A stretch of DNA of 64,000 nucleotides, from assembly GCA_021787395.1 (NCBI GenBank), contig JAJYLZ010000002.1, positions 95,842 to 159,841 of the forward strand, written 5' to 3'. The DNA is from Chloroflexota bacterium (GTDB lineage: Bacteria > Chloroflexota > Limnocylindria > Limnocylindrales > CSP1-4). Shown here one piece after another: positions 1 through 9,357 of the stretch (the stretch's first letter is position 1; each line of letters opens with the position of its first letter). A program made the position numbers and the translations under genes. The notes beneath the pieces are model-generated. The model had not been told where the DNA came from, ran no database searches, and worked only from the letters and a program-made list of their open reading frames with translations.

Positions 1-1755
1 CCACGTATGGTCGAGATAGGCGACGAGGGGCTCGACCAGCGCTCGGTAGGGCGACTCCACGATGACGAGCGGCACACCCGGCAGTTGGCGGCTGAATGCG
101 GCACGCAGGGACTCGCCGGCCGCGATGTCGTCCGTCACGTGGACGGCCACGACGTTGTCGGAGATCGACCTCCCGAAGTTCACCGCTTGGACCACGGCCC
201 GGTTCATCTGCGGCACCGGGACAATCACGCGCTCACCGCGGCGTGGCGGTCCGATGACGGCATCCGGTCGAACCGCGAGTTCCGTCAGCTGTGCGGCGTA
301 CTCCCGACGGATCAGGAGCATGACCCCGGCGAGGGCGGGCACCATGACGAGGATCAGGAGTGACGCCGGCGCTTTCGCAGCGGCCACCACGACGGCGACG
401 ACGCCGGTCAGCGCGGCGCCAAGCCCGTTGACGGCGAGCCTCGAGACCCAGCCCGGCCCACGCTCCGCCAGCCAATGACGCACCATGCCTGCCTGGCTGA
501 TGGTGAACGCAATGAACACCCCGACGGAGTACAGGGGGATCAGCGCGGTAGTGCTCCCGCCGAACACGATCACCAGCATCGACGCGACGAGCCCGAGCAG
601 GACAATGCCCACGGTGTACGCGAGGCGATCGCCCCGGAACGAGAAGTGCCTCGGCATCAGGCCGTCCTGGGCCAGGATGGCGGCGAGGCGCGGAAACGCG
701 TTGAAACTCGTGTTCGCGGCCAGGAACAGGATCAGCGCCGCGACAACCTGGAAGGCGTAGAAGCCCGCCGAGTCGGGCCCGAACACGGCCGCGGCGAGCT
801 GTGCGATCACGGTCTGGCCCTGGGGCCCGTCGGCCGGCCCAATCCCGTAGCGGTTGGCCAGGAACGTGATCCCCACGAAGAGGATGCCGAGCAGGATCGC
901 CATGGCCGTAAGGGTCCGGGCAGCGTTTCTGGGCTCAGGCGGCTGGAAGGTCTGAACGCCGTTTGCGATGGCCTCGGTGCCCGTGAGCGCCACCGAGCCG
1001 GCCGCGAACGCGCGAACGAGCAGCACGATGCCGAGGGTTTCGAGGGGTCTGGGAGATGGCGTGCCAGTGGTGGCCGCCACGCCGCCGAAGGCCAGGACGC
1101 GGGCCGCGCCGAGGCCGATCATGAGCAGGGCGCCGCCGATGAAGAGGTACGTTGGGATGGCGAAGATGTTGCCCGACTCGCGGACGCCGCGGAGATTCGC
1201 GAGCGTGATGAGCGCAATGGCGGCGACCCCGATCAGGACCCTCTCCGGAGCGAGCGCCGGGGCCGCCGACGCGATCTGCTCAACGGCAGAGGAAGTTGAC
1301 ACGGCGACAGTGAGGACGTAGTCGACCAGGAGCGCCGCCGCCGCGACGACCGACGCGACGAGCCCGAAGTTCGCTCGAGCCACGGCGTAGGCGCCACCGC
1401 CCGAAGGAAAGGCGTACCCGATCTGGCGATAGCTCGTCGCGACCGCGGCGAGAAGTCCGGCGATCGCGAGGGAGACCCAGATGCTGGCCGAGAGGGCAGC
1501 CGAACCAGCGACCACCAGGACACGGAGGATCTCCTCGGTGGCATAGGCGCTGGAGCTGATGGCGTCGGAGCTGAAGATCGCAAGCGCCTTCTTCTTCGAC
1601 AGGCGCTCGCCGATCTCCTGCTCGCTGGTGAGCGGCCGACCGATGAGGATCCTGCGCATCGATGCCCACAGTCGACCTCGTCGGCTCGCTGGCTCGCTGG
1701 CTTTCGGCCTGGCGCGCACCACACCTGGCGCTGTGTAGCGGAAGTACTCGGCCAT
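1..1755 (-). CDS. APC-family amino acid permease (C-terminus runs off the left edge)
   Basis: Minus-strand frame reads MAEYFRYTAPGVV...RRILIGRPLTSEQEIGERLSKKKALAIFSSDAISSSAYATEEILRVLVVAG with many hydrophobic segments. No complete ORF in the track because it is truncated at base 1. Confidence 0.85.
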   Translation of the reverse strand, partial: MAEYFRYTAPGVVRARPKASEPASRRGRLWASMRRILIGRPLTSEQEIGERLSKKKALAIFSSDAISSSAYATEEILRVLVVAGSAALSASIWVSLAIAGLLAAVATSYRQIGYAFPSGGGAYAVARANFGLVASVVAAAALLVDYVLTVAVSTSSAVEQIASAAPALAPERVLIGVAAIALITLANLRGVRESGNIFAIPTYLFIGGALLMIGLGAARVLAFGGVAATTGTPSPRPLETLGIVLLVRAFAAGSVALTGTEAIANGVQTFQPPEPRNAARTLTAMAILLGILFVGITFLANRYGIGPADGPQGQTVIAQLAAAVFGPDSAGFYAFQVVAALILFLAANTSFNAFPRLAAILAQDGLMPRHFSFRGDRLAYTVGIVLLGLVASMLVIVFGGSTTALIPLYSVGVFIAFTISQAGMVRHWLAERGPGWVSRLAVNGLGAALTGVVAVVVAAAKAPASLLILVMVPALAGVMLLIRREYAAQLTELAVRPDAVIGPPRRGERVIVPVPQMNRAVVQAVNFGRSISDNVVAVHVTDDIAAGESLRAAFSRQLPGVPLVIVESPYRALVEPLVAYLDHTW

Positions 1756-1838
1756 CGGCCGCTCCACGCGCACGCGCCTGTCAGCCCGCCTCCGGCGTGC
1801 CCTGATTGGGTCCTCCGTGCTCACCTGGCCCACTATAC

Positions 1839-2762
1839 CTACTGTAGTAATTCGTCCGCACCAGCATGACGCAGCGCGGGCTTGGGGGGCGCAGATGATG
1901 CCAGGAGGGCCCCGAGCAGGACGGTCGAGGCGCCCGCGAGCTCGATGGCGGCGGGCCGCTCTCCTCCGATGATGGAGGCGGCGATTCCGACGACCGGGAC
2001 CAGGAAGAGCACGGAGCCAAGGCGGACGAGGGGCACCCGATCGAGCAGCCAGAACCAGGCGACGTACGCGAGGCCGGTCCCCACCAGACCTTGCAGCGCG
2101 AGGTCGACGAACAGGCCGCGGGTCAGGGCCGCCGACGACCACGGCTCGGTCACGGCGCTCGCGAGCAGCAGGGCTGCACCGCCGAGCGCGAACTGGACGC
2201 CGGTCGTGGCAACGAGGTCGACAGTGGGGTCCAGCCTGCGCATCGCGACGGTCCCGATCGCCGGTGCGATGGCGGCGGCGAGCGAGAGCATGACCCCGTC
2301 GAGTCGCGTCGGTCCGGCGCTGGGCACGGCGATGAGGACCACGCCAACCATGGCAATCAAGAGCCCGGCGAGACTCCGCCTGCCGAGCTGCTCGCCGAAC
2401 AACAGCCAGCCGGCCACGGCGAGGGCGAGCGGCTGGCCCCCGGCAAGGATCGACGAGACCGCAGCCTCGGCCCGGCCTGCGGCGAGATACATCGCGCCCA
2501 GCGCGAGCACGGAGTTGGCCACCGCAAGGAGGGCGACGGTTCGCCATCGCGGCAGGCGCACTCGGGTGCCGCGCCCCGCCGTGCTCCGCGCCGTACGCCT
2601 CGCTCCCACCCACTGCCAGGCCAAGAGCGCGGCACCGCCGGTGACCGAGCGCAACCCGGCATGTAGGAGCGGCGTCGGGCCGGGGGCCGACACCTTGATC
2701 AGCACGAAGCAGAGCCCCCAGACCGTCGCCACGACGGCCGCGAGCGCGAGAGGCCGATTCAT
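1839..2762 (-). CDS. EamA/DMT-superfamily transporter
   Basis: MNRPLALAAVVATVWGLCFVLIKVSAPGPTPLLHAGLRS, typical EamA repeat. Confidence 0.85.
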   Translation of the reverse strand: MNRPLALAAVVATVWGLCFVLIKVSAPGPTPLLHAGLRSVTGGAALLAWQWVGARRTARSTAGRGTRVRLPRWRTVALLAVANSVLALGAMYLAAGRAEAAVSSILAGGQPLALAVAGWLLFGEQLGRRSLAGLLIAMVGVVLIAVPSAGPTRLDGVMLSLAAAIAPAIGTVAMRRLDPTVDLVATTGVQFALGGAALLLASAVTEPWSSAALTRGLFVDLALQGLVGTGLAYVAWFWLLDRVPLVRLGSVLFLVPVVGIAASIIGGERPAAIELAGASTVLLGALLASSAPPKPALRHAGADELLQ

Positions 2763-2960
2763 CGCGACACTATGGCGCCGGAGGTGGCGGCCGCGTCTCG
2801 GGACTTGGGCGCCCGATCCCCGATGCTTCCTCTGCGAGCCTCCAGCGAACCGGTCAGGGCACCGGCCCAGACCCAAGCGGTCCACCTTGCTTTGGGCGGC
2901 GGTTACCGCTGTCACGTGGGAGGCGCGCGAACCAGCGAGGAAGGGGTCGACCGGTGCGCG

Positions 2961-3302
2961 TCACCGGCTCTGCGCTCCCGGCCCCAACCGGAGTGCGCCG
3001 AGGATGACCATGGCACCGGCGACGGCCCAGATCACCGGAATGCCGCCGACGCTCACCAGGGTCGGCCAACCGACGATTCGCGACACAGCCGTCCCGAGGA
3101 TGACGCCGACGGCCCCTGCGACAAGGATCCGGCGGGGGTCCACTCGACCGCCCAGAAGCAGCTGGCCGGCCACCCCCGACGCCAGCACGGCGACCAGGAG
3201 GGCCGCGACGCTGACCAGGGCACTCCACACGATCCCCGCCGCGGCCAGCCCTAGCACAAGACCGCCGGCGATCAGCACGCCGTAGCGTCGCGGCAACATC
3301 AC
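2961..3302 (-). CDS. small hydrophobic membrane protein at the end of the psp operon
   Basis: 113 aa, about 4 TM segments, start overlaps the PspAA stop. Confidence 0.6.
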   Translation of the reverse strand: MMLPRRYGVLIAGGLVLGLAAAGIVWSALVSVAALLVAVLASGVAGQLLLGGRVDPRRILVAGAVGVILGTAVSRIVGWPTLVSVGGIPVIWAVAGAMVILGALRLGPGAQSR

Positions 3303-3580
3303 GTTCCCGGTACGAGGCCGTGGGCCCCCAGCAGTGCGCGGACCTCCTCGATCGAAGCATCGGGGGGCGGCAAGACGGCATCGGACCTTCGGAGTTCCTC
3401 GGGCGCGAGCTCCGTGCCGTGGACGCGAACCAGGTGGACCAGCCTCGCGAGGTCTTCCGCGAAGCCGGCACCATCGCCGCGGTCGACGGCCTCACCGAGC
3501 CGTTCGTCGATCGCGTTGAGGTGAGCGACGTGCTCATCGTCGACCTGGTACTGGCCGTCGTTGAGGATGCGCACGATCAT
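3299..3580 (-). CDS. PspA-associated protein PspAA
   Basis: MIVRILNDGQYQVDDEHVAHLNAIDERLGEAV pattern, adjacent to PspA. Confidence 0.8.
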   Translation of the reverse strand: MIVRILNDGQYQVDDEHVAHLNAIDERLGEAVDRGDGAGFAEDLARLVHLVRVHGTELAPEELRRSDAVLPPPDASIEEVRALLGAHGLVPGT

Positions 3581-4299
3581 CGTCCCGTCCCCGCTACCGG
3601 CGCCTCGACAGCGCCGCCCTTGAGGGCGGCGAGCTCCGCCTCGACCGAGGCAGTCCTCGTCGCACGCTCGAGCTCACCCTGGATCGGGTCGGCTGATGCC
3701 GAGACGTCGTCGAGGGCGCCCGAGGCGACCAGCTCGTCGATGGCGCCCGCCCTCGCCTGCATCTCCTGGGTCTTCGCCGTGGCGCGGTCGACAGCCAGGC
3801 CGACGTCGGCCATCTCCTCGGAGACGCCAGTGAACGCCTCGCCGATCTTGACCTCGGCTTCCGAGGCGGAGTACTGGGCCTTGATGACCTCCTTCTGGTT
3901 GCGGAACGCCTCGATCTTGGTCGACAAGCGCGCCTCGGCTGCTGTCAGCTTCTCCTGCTGCGCCTGAACGTCCGCCACCTGCTGCTCGAGGGCTGCCTCC
4001 TGGCCGGCCAGGAGCTGCTTGCGCTCCAACGCGGCTCGGGCAAGGTCATCGCGGCCAGCTGCCACCGACTGGCGGGCCTGGTCGTCGGCTGTCTTGATGC
4101 TCGCCTCGAGCTGGGCAAGCTGCAGCTGGAGGCGCCGCTTGGCCGTCGTCACCTCGATCAGGCCACGCTGCACCTCGCGCAGCATGTCACGCTGCTTCTC
4201 GTAGGACAGGTCGAGCGTCTCGCGGGGGTCCTCCGCCGCGCCGACGATGGCGTTGAGCTTGGCCTCCACGATGGTCTTGGTGCGATTGAAGAGTCCCAT
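3577..4299 (-). CDS. pspA: PspA/IM30 family protein
   Basis: MGLFNRTKTIVEAKLNAIVGAAEDPRETLDLSYEKQRDMLREVQRGLIEV followed by a long coiled coil. Confidence 0.9.
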   Translation of the reverse strand: MGLFNRTKTIVEAKLNAIVGAAEDPRETLDLSYEKQRDMLREVQRGLIEVTTAKRRLQLQLAQLEASIKTADDQARQSVAAGRDDLARAALERKQLLAGQEAALEQQVADVQAQQEKLTAAEARLSTKIEAFRNQKEVIKAQYSASEAEVKIGEAFTGVSEEMADVGLAVDRATAKTQEMQARAGAIDELVASGALDDVSASADPIQGELERATRTASVEAELAALKGGAVEAPVAGTGR

Positions 4300-4319
4300 T
4301 GCTTCCCTTTCGTCTGTGG

Positions 4320-5051
4320 TCAGCAGCAGCCGCCGTTGTGGCGCTGCTCGGGGTGTGCTTGGTTGTCGGCCGACGAGTCGCTTGCCTGCGGTTGGTGGCC
4401 GGACGATGTGGACGGCGTGTCGCCCCTCTGACGCTCGGCGTGCGGTTGGGCCGGGTGCCCCGAGGCGCCGGGGGCGCCGTCGAGCGGCATCGCCCACATC
4501 GGGTACCAGCGTGCCTGGTCCGGCTCGACCGGGATCTCGCGCCCGACAGCCGATGCGAGTTGTAGCTCGCGCGCGTTGTCCCGCTCTCCGTCGCCCGGGC
4601 CGGGCACGAACGGGTAGAACGCAGCACGCTTGAAGCTGTAGAGCAGGAAGGCCGGCCGCCCAGCCGCGTCGCGGAAGCCGAATGCCGCGGCGAGCACCGC
4701 GTCGCCGAAGCCCGCGTCGCGCAGTTCAATGCTCACCTGGTAGGCATTGGCGACGAGGTCGGCGAGATCCGGGTCGGCGATCACGACCCATGCATACCCG
4801 TAAGGGTCCGCTTGCCTCGTGACAGTCGCGCCCGTCTCGCGGCCCGCCAACTCGAGAAGCCGAGATAGGTCGGCGTCGGCGTCGCGGTACGCCTGCGAGT
4901 CGAGGGGCCGGATCACGATCGCGGCCTGCCCGCTCGCCTGTAGTCCGAGTTCGGCGCTTAGGGAAACCGCAGCCGAAGAGAGCGCAATCAGCTGCTCGTC
5001 GCGCGACCGGGCGGGACGCGTGCGGCCAAGGAGGGCATCGAGAAGGCTCAT
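4320..5051 (-). CDS. PspAB-like protein
   Basis: MSLLDALLGRTRPARSRDEQLIALSSAAVSLSAELGLQASGQAAIVIRP; sits between PspA and HtpX. Confidence 0.7.
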   Translation of the reverse strand: MSLLDALLGRTRPARSRDEQLIALSSAAVSLSAELGLQASGQAAIVIRPLDSQAYRDADADLSRLLELAGRETGATVTRQADPYGYAWVVIADPDLADLVANAYQVSIELRDAGFGDAVLAAAFGFRDAAGRPAFLLYSFKRAAFYPFVPGPGDGERDNARELQLASAVGREIPVEPDQARWYPMWAMPLDGAPGASGHPAQPHAERQRGDTPSTSSGHQPQASDSSADNQAHPEQRHNGGCC

Positions 5052-5968
5052 CGCGAGAGCTCCGCGGCCTCGAGGCGCCGAAGCTGCTCGAGGCGGGTCT
5101 CCAGCGACGGGTGCGTGGCCAGCAGGCCCACGAGCGACTGGCGGCTGAACGCGGGCACGATCAGGAGCGCGGAGCCGGGCTCGACGGTACGCAGGTCGGC
5201 GTCCGGGATCCGCCCCATTGCGCCGCTGATCTTGACCAGTGCGGACGCCAACTGGGACGGTGCGCCCGTCACGGCGGCCGAGCCGCGGTCGGCGGCCAAC
5301 TCGCGGTAGCGCGACAACGCGCGGATCAGGACGAAGCTGATGAGCCATACGCCGAGCGAGACGAGGTAGACGACCACCACGCTCGGCCGACCCTCGCCGT
5401 CGCGGTCCTCGCCGCGCCCGAGCCCGAGCCAGAACCCCATCTGGACGATGAACGAGGCGACGGTGGCGAAGACCGCGGCCATGGTCAGAACCGCCGCATC
5501 GCGGTGGAGGACATGGCTGAACTCGTGGGCGAGGACCGCGTCGAGCTCGGGGCCGTCAAGCCGGCGCAGGATTCCCGTGGTGACAGCCACGACTGAGTGG
5601 GCGGGGTCGCGGCCCGTCGCGAGCGCGTTGGGGACGTCTGAGTCGATGATCGCAACGCGGGGGATCGGGAGGTCGAACTGCACGGCGAGCCGGCTTATTC
5701 GGTCAACGAGGTCGGGCGCCTCGGCGCGCGACACCACGCGCGCGCCCATCGCGGCGAGCACGAGGCGGTCCGAGTAGAAGTACTGCGCCAGGGCGAGCCC
5801 GGCGACCACCAGGCCGATCAGCACGAAGCTCCCGCCTGCCGCCCATAGGACGGCCACGAGGAGCGCATACACGGCGGCGAGGAGGAGCACGGTGACGCCC
5901 ATCCTCGCAGTGAGGCCGGCGTCGCCGGAGGGCACGCCGCGGGCGAGACGCTGTCGCCGGTCAGACAT
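5048..5968 (-). CDS. htpX: M48 zinc metalloprotease HtpX
   Basis: HEFSH zinc motif in VLAHEFSHVLHRDAAVLT, N-terminal TM segments. Confidence 0.9.
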   Translation of the reverse strand: MSDRRQRLARGVPSGDAGLTARMGVTVLLLAAVYALLVAVLWAAGGSFVLIGLVVAGLALAQYFYSDRLVLAAMGARVVSRAEAPDLVDRISRLAVQFDLPIPRVAIIDSDVPNALATGRDPAHSVVAVTTGILRRLDGPELDAVLAHEFSHVLHRDAAVLTMAAVFATVASFIVQMGFWLGLGRGEDRDGEGRPSVVVVYLVSLGVWLISFVLIRALSRYRELAADRGSAAVTGAPSQLASALVKISGAMGRIPDADLRTVEPGSALLIVPAFSRQSLVGLLATHPSLETRLEQLRRLEAAELSR

Positions 5969-6023
5969 GGAGCGGAGGGATTGCGGGAAGGGAGCGCATA
6001 GAGGGCAGCCTTGGACCCAACCC

Positions 6024-6049
6024 TGAGGCCAGCGTGAACGTCACCTGAG
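6024..6049 (-). promoter_or_regulatory. class A 11-bp direct repeat (site A1) upstream of htpX-psp operon
   Basis: Minus strand CTCAggtgacgTTCAcgctggcCTCA; copies at 6046, 6035, 6024; about 56 bp from the htpX start. Confidence 0.65.
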
Positions 6050-6176
6050 ACTGGCGGACGTCGGCTGAACGGGGCGAGCGGCAATCGCTTCCACCCGTCT
6101 CCCTGTAGCCGCCCAGATTGCCACGGTGGTCCGACGCGAGAGATACAAGCACCACACCCTCCGGCCCGGGTGAGTT

Positions 6177-6202
6177 CTCAGCCGCGACTCACCGGATCCT
6201 CG
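6177..6202 (+). promoter_or_regulatory. class A 11-bp direct repeat (site A2)
   Basis: CTCAgccgcgaCTCAccggatcCTCG; ends 62 bp before ATG at 6264. Confidence 0.65.
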
Positions 6203-6263
6203 ACTGCCCCTAACAAGTCGTCCTCATGTTGAACGGCAACTCGACGGTGACAGGAGGTTCCGA

Positions 6264-6440
6264 ATGGCCCACGACCACGACCGCACACCTGGCACGCCAC
6301 TCGAAACGAGCGCCGCCCCCGGAAGGGCCAACGGAGCTCACACGGGGAGCGACCACTCCATCTGGTGGATGGTCGCCTGCTGCGCGCCGATGGTTGTGCT
6401 CGTTCTGTTACTCCTTTTCGGGTTCCTGGGAACTCGGTGA
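6264..6440 (+). CDS. 58-aa His-rich single-TM small protein (not in ORF track)
   Basis: ATG preceded by aggagg; MAHDHDRTPGTPLETSAAPGRANGAHTGSDHSIWWMVACCAPMVVLVLLLLFGFLGTR. Confidence 0.65.
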   Translation: MAHDHDRTPGTPLETSAAPGRANGAHTGSDHSIWWMVACCAPMVVLVLLLLFGFLGTR

Positions 6441-6528
6441 GGCGACCCCGGAAGGGGTGAGCCTCCTCCACGTGCATCCCTGGGCGAACACCGGTGACCG
6501 GCGGCAGACGGACCACAAGCTCAAGCGT

Positions 6529-6885
6529 TCAACCGGTGGCGAAGAGGCGATAGACAACGGCGGCAAGAGTCGCGAAGCCGGCGAACAACAACAGATCACG
6601 CCGTCGGCCGGGAGCCTGGCCGCCGAATGAACGCGCAAGGGGAAGAACGAGAACAGCGACCGCAGCGTAGAAGAAGTGCATCCCATCGCGCGGCGATGAT
6701 CCGGCCGCGAGCATCGTGATGCCGCTCACCGAGGCCAGCACGATGATCGCCACGACCGCGGCGTGGAGTCGCTCAGTCGCCAACCCCGCGAATCGTCGCG
6801 TGAGGAGCGGCGCGGCTGACCAAGCGAGGCCGACCGCGACCGCGACAGCGACGAGATACGCCAACAGGTGGTGGATGTTGTCCAC
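6529..6885 (-). CDS. four-TM membrane protein of unknown function
   Basis: MDNIHHLLAYLVAVAVAVGLAWSAAPLLTRRF, hydrophobic. Confidence 0.6.
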   Translation of the reverse strand: MDNIHHLLAYLVAVAVAVGLAWSAAPLLTRRFAGLATERLHAAVVAIIVLASVSGITMLAAGSSPRDGMHFFYAAVAVLVLPLARSFGGQAPGRRRDLLLFAGFATLAAVVYRLFATG

Positions 6886-6959
6886 GCACAGTTCCTCCTC
6901 GCGTCGACGGCTGTCCGAGGTGATCGTCGCTTGGGCTCACAGGTAATCTTCAGCGGGCT

Positions 6960-6985
6960 CCCATTCGGCTCTCACCTCGCACTCA
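6960..6985 (+). promoter_or_regulatory. class A 11-bp direct repeat (site A3)
   Basis: CCCAttcggctCTCAcctcgcaCTCA; upstream of the cytochrome b gene. Confidence 0.55.
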
Positions 6986-7060
6986 TTTCGCAAGCGCGAA
7001 ACTGGCGGACCTCCGGGATCGATCCGGGTCGGCCGCTCCGCTGTGAACGGGAGAATGGAC

Positions 7061-8164
7061 ATGAGTTCAGGCACGGCTATTGAGGACGTGCACGACGGTC
7101 GCGCCAGCGGACGGCTCTGGCGGATCTGGGCGGCCGTCGACGAGCGACTCGGCCTGAGCGGCCTCGCGTATCCCGTGCCGAAACACGCGAATGGCATCCC
7201 GTACATCCTTGGCGGCATCTCGTTCTTTGGCTTCCTGGTGCTCGCCGCCACCGGCGTGTGGCTGGCGCAGTTCTATCACTCGACGCCGGAAGGGGCCCGC
7301 GAGAGCGTCGCGTACATCATGAACGTCGCCCCGCTCGGCGACGTCGCCCGGGGCATCCATTTCTGGACTGCCAACCTGGTCATGGCGACCATCCTGCTGC
7401 ACATGGGCCGCGTGTTTGTGACGGGCTCCTACAAGCGCCCGCGCGAGGTGAACTGGCTGATCGGCCTCGGTCTCCTGTCGATCACCATTGGCCTGATCTT
7501 CACGGGTACCGTCCTGAAGTGGGATCAGGAAGGCTTCGAGGCCCTCGGTCACAACGTCGAGATCGGCGAGCTGATCGGAGCCTTCGGGTTCTGGTTCTCG
7601 CCAACGTTCACGACCAGCCTGCCGATCGTCGGACGGCTGTACATCGCCCACGTGGTCATCCTGCCCGCGCTCGGCACGTTCCTCCTCATCGCCCACTTCC
7701 TGCTCGTCAAGCGTCACGGGATCTCGTCGCGGCCCTCCGATTTCGATGCGGCGGTCGACGGAGGCCCGGCGGCCTCGAAGGGCGGCTCGACGTTCGCCGC
7801 ACACCTGGTCAGGATGGTCGGCTTCGGGCTTGTCATCCTGGCGGTCGCCACGGTCCTGTCGCTCGTCATCCGGACACCACTCGGTGGGCCGCCCGACCCG
7901 AGCATCGAAGTTTCCAAGCCTTGGTGGATGTTCCTGCCCTTCTACCCGTTCGAGGACTGGTTCGGATTGCCGGCGCTCATCTGGGCGCCAGGTCTCCTGA
8001 TCGCCGCTCTGGCCCTCGTGCCGTTCATTGATCGAAACCCGTATCGCTCGCCCAGCCGACGCCGCGCCCTCATCATCATCGGCGCGATCGTGGTCATCGT
8101 CCTGGTGGCCTTGGTTGGGTACGCCCTGGTCGAGCCCGTCAAGAGCCACGTCGGAGCGATGTGA
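7061..8164 (+). CDS. cytochrome b/b6-family membrane protein
   Basis: GISFFGFLVLAATGVWLAQFYHSTPEGARESVAYI...HFWTANLVMATILLHMGRVF; ATG choice at 7061 with upstream ggaga (7043 GTG also possible). Confidence 0.85.
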   Translation: MSSGTAIEDVHDGRASGRLWRIWAAVDERLGLSGLAYPVPKHANGIPYILGGISFFGFLVLAATGVWLAQFYHSTPEGARESVAYIMNVAPLGDVARGIHFWTANLVMATILLHMGRVFVTGSYKRPREVNWLIGLGLLSITIGLIFTGTVLKWDQEGFEALGHNVEIGELIGAFGFWFSPTFTTSLPIVGRLYIAHVVILPALGTFLLIAHFLLVKRHGISSRPSDFDAAVDGGPAASKGGSTFAAHLVRMVGFGLVILAVATVLSLVIRTPLGGPPDPSIEVSKPWWMFLPFYPFEDWFGLPALIWAPGLLIAALALVPFIDRNPYRSPSRRRALIIIGAIVVIVLVALVGYALVEPVKSHVGAM

Positions 8165-8165
8165 C

Positions 8166-8405
8166 GTGGTGCCCCTGCTGGTCCGTCTTGGCCTCCTCAC
8201 GCTGGGCTTGGGGATTCTTGAGATCGGGCTGACCAACATGCTCGGCCAAGGGCTGGAGCCGGTCTCTGCGCTGGAGCTCCTCATCGGTTCGCTGCTCGTC
8301 GTGGCTGGCACTGCCGCGATGATTGGGCCGCTGCTTTCGGCCCAGCACTCCCCGACTGACGCTCCGATTACTGACGCTCCGATAGGTGGACCCGATCATG
8401 ACTAG
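8166..8405 (+). CDS. small membrane protein
   Basis: GTG start just after the cytochrome b stop; VVPLLVRLGLLTLGLGILEIGLTNMLGQ. Confidence 0.6.
   Translation: MVPLLVRLGLLTLGLGILEIGLTNMLGQGLEPVSALELLIGSLLVVAGTAAMIGPLLSAQHSPTDAPITDAPIGGPDHD
8355..8384 (+). repeat. 15-bp tandem duplication ACTGACGCTCCGATT/A x2
   Basis: Encodes TDAPITDAPI at the C-terminus of the 8166 ORF. Confidence 0.8.
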
Positions 8406-8907
8406 ACGACTCGTCGGCTTTCCGGTGGCTGCGCTTTTGGCGCTGGCGTTGGCTCCGTCGGCCTGGGCCCACAACATCACGACCGTGACGATCACGCCGA
8501 ACCCGGTCGCGGCCGGCGACAAGGTCACGCTGAGCGTGAGCGGCGTCGAGCCCAACTCGCAGCGCGCCATCGTGCTCATCGGGCAGGGCATCGTCGTCCA
8601 GTTCCCCACCGTCCAAACGGACGCGTCTGGGTCCTTCACGAGCGAGGTCACGATCCCGTCACGGCTCCCCGGAGGAACCTACCGGTTCGAGGCGATCGGT
8701 GACGAGACGCTCACCGGCGAGGTTGACGTGATGGCCGCGGCGGGCGGTATCGCCGCCCAGGCTGCGCCAGCGCAGGCGGTGCCCGACGCACGCACTCGGT
8801 CGACGATCGAAACGGTCCTGATCGTGATGGCCGCCGGCATCGCCCTGCTGGCTGGGCTCGCGCTGATCCTCGGTCCCGAACGGTTCGGCGGCGCCGGCGA
8901 GGCCTGA
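8398..8907 (+). CDS. secreted/membrane-anchored Ig-like protein, paralog of 35231..35770
   Basis: Signal peptide, ITPNPVAAGDKVTLSVSGVEPNSQRAIVLIGQGIVVQF...GGTYRFEAIGDETLTGEV, C-terminal TM. Confidence 0.7.
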   Translation: MTRRLVGFPVAALLALALAPSAWAHNITTVTITPNPVAAGDKVTLSVSGVEPNSQRAIVLIGQGIVVQFPTVQTDASGSFTSEVTIPSRLPGGTYRFEAIGDETLTGEVDVMAAAGGIAAQAAPAQAVPDARTRSTIETVLIVMAAGIALLAGLALILGPERFGGAGEA

Positions 8908-9266
8908 GCCGAGGCCGAGGGCAGAGTGGCCCGATGAGTCTGTGCCCTCTGCCTCGTCCAGTGTCCCCCGGCCGAGACCGACATCGGGTCCGGCACCTGC
9001 GGCGGGTCCGAGGCACTTGTGGGCCGCAACGTCTCGGAGCGCTTGCGCGGGACGGAAGGCTGGTAGCGTCGGCCCTGACTCGATGCTGAGACTGCGCGGG
9101 GCGTGGCGAACCGCAGCCAGGGCCGCGCGGGCCGGTTCGACCCGGCCGAGGACCTCGTGGGACCGCGGCGCGACCCCGCCACGATCCAGCATGACGGGCG
9201 TAGGCGCCGCCGCCCGCTTCGCAAGCGCGCGGTATGCGAGGCAACCCAGTATCCCCTGGCGGACAT

Positions 9267-9292
9267 CTCAGCCGCGACTCATTCGGATCTCA
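9267..9292 (+). promoter_or_regulatory. class A 11-bp direct repeat (site A4)
   Basis: CTCAgccgcgaCTCAttcggatCTCA, three perfect copies. Confidence 0.7.
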
Positions 9293-9357
9293 GCCGTCGT
9301 CTGGATCCTTCGGCTGCGCTTGTGTGGCGGCCGGGATCGGCCGCGGGCGCTCGAAAG

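Noticed and set aside
7067-8311. 414-aa minus-strand ORF opposite the cytochrome b gene
   Set aside because: Antisense high-GC artefact; no family-like sequence.
8910-9260. Possible structured RNA or tRNA-like T-arm (GGTTCGACCC) upstream of the ICMT-like gene
   Set aside because: GGCCGG-ttcgac-CCGGCC is a local hairpin, but no acceptor, D or anticodon arms could be assembled.
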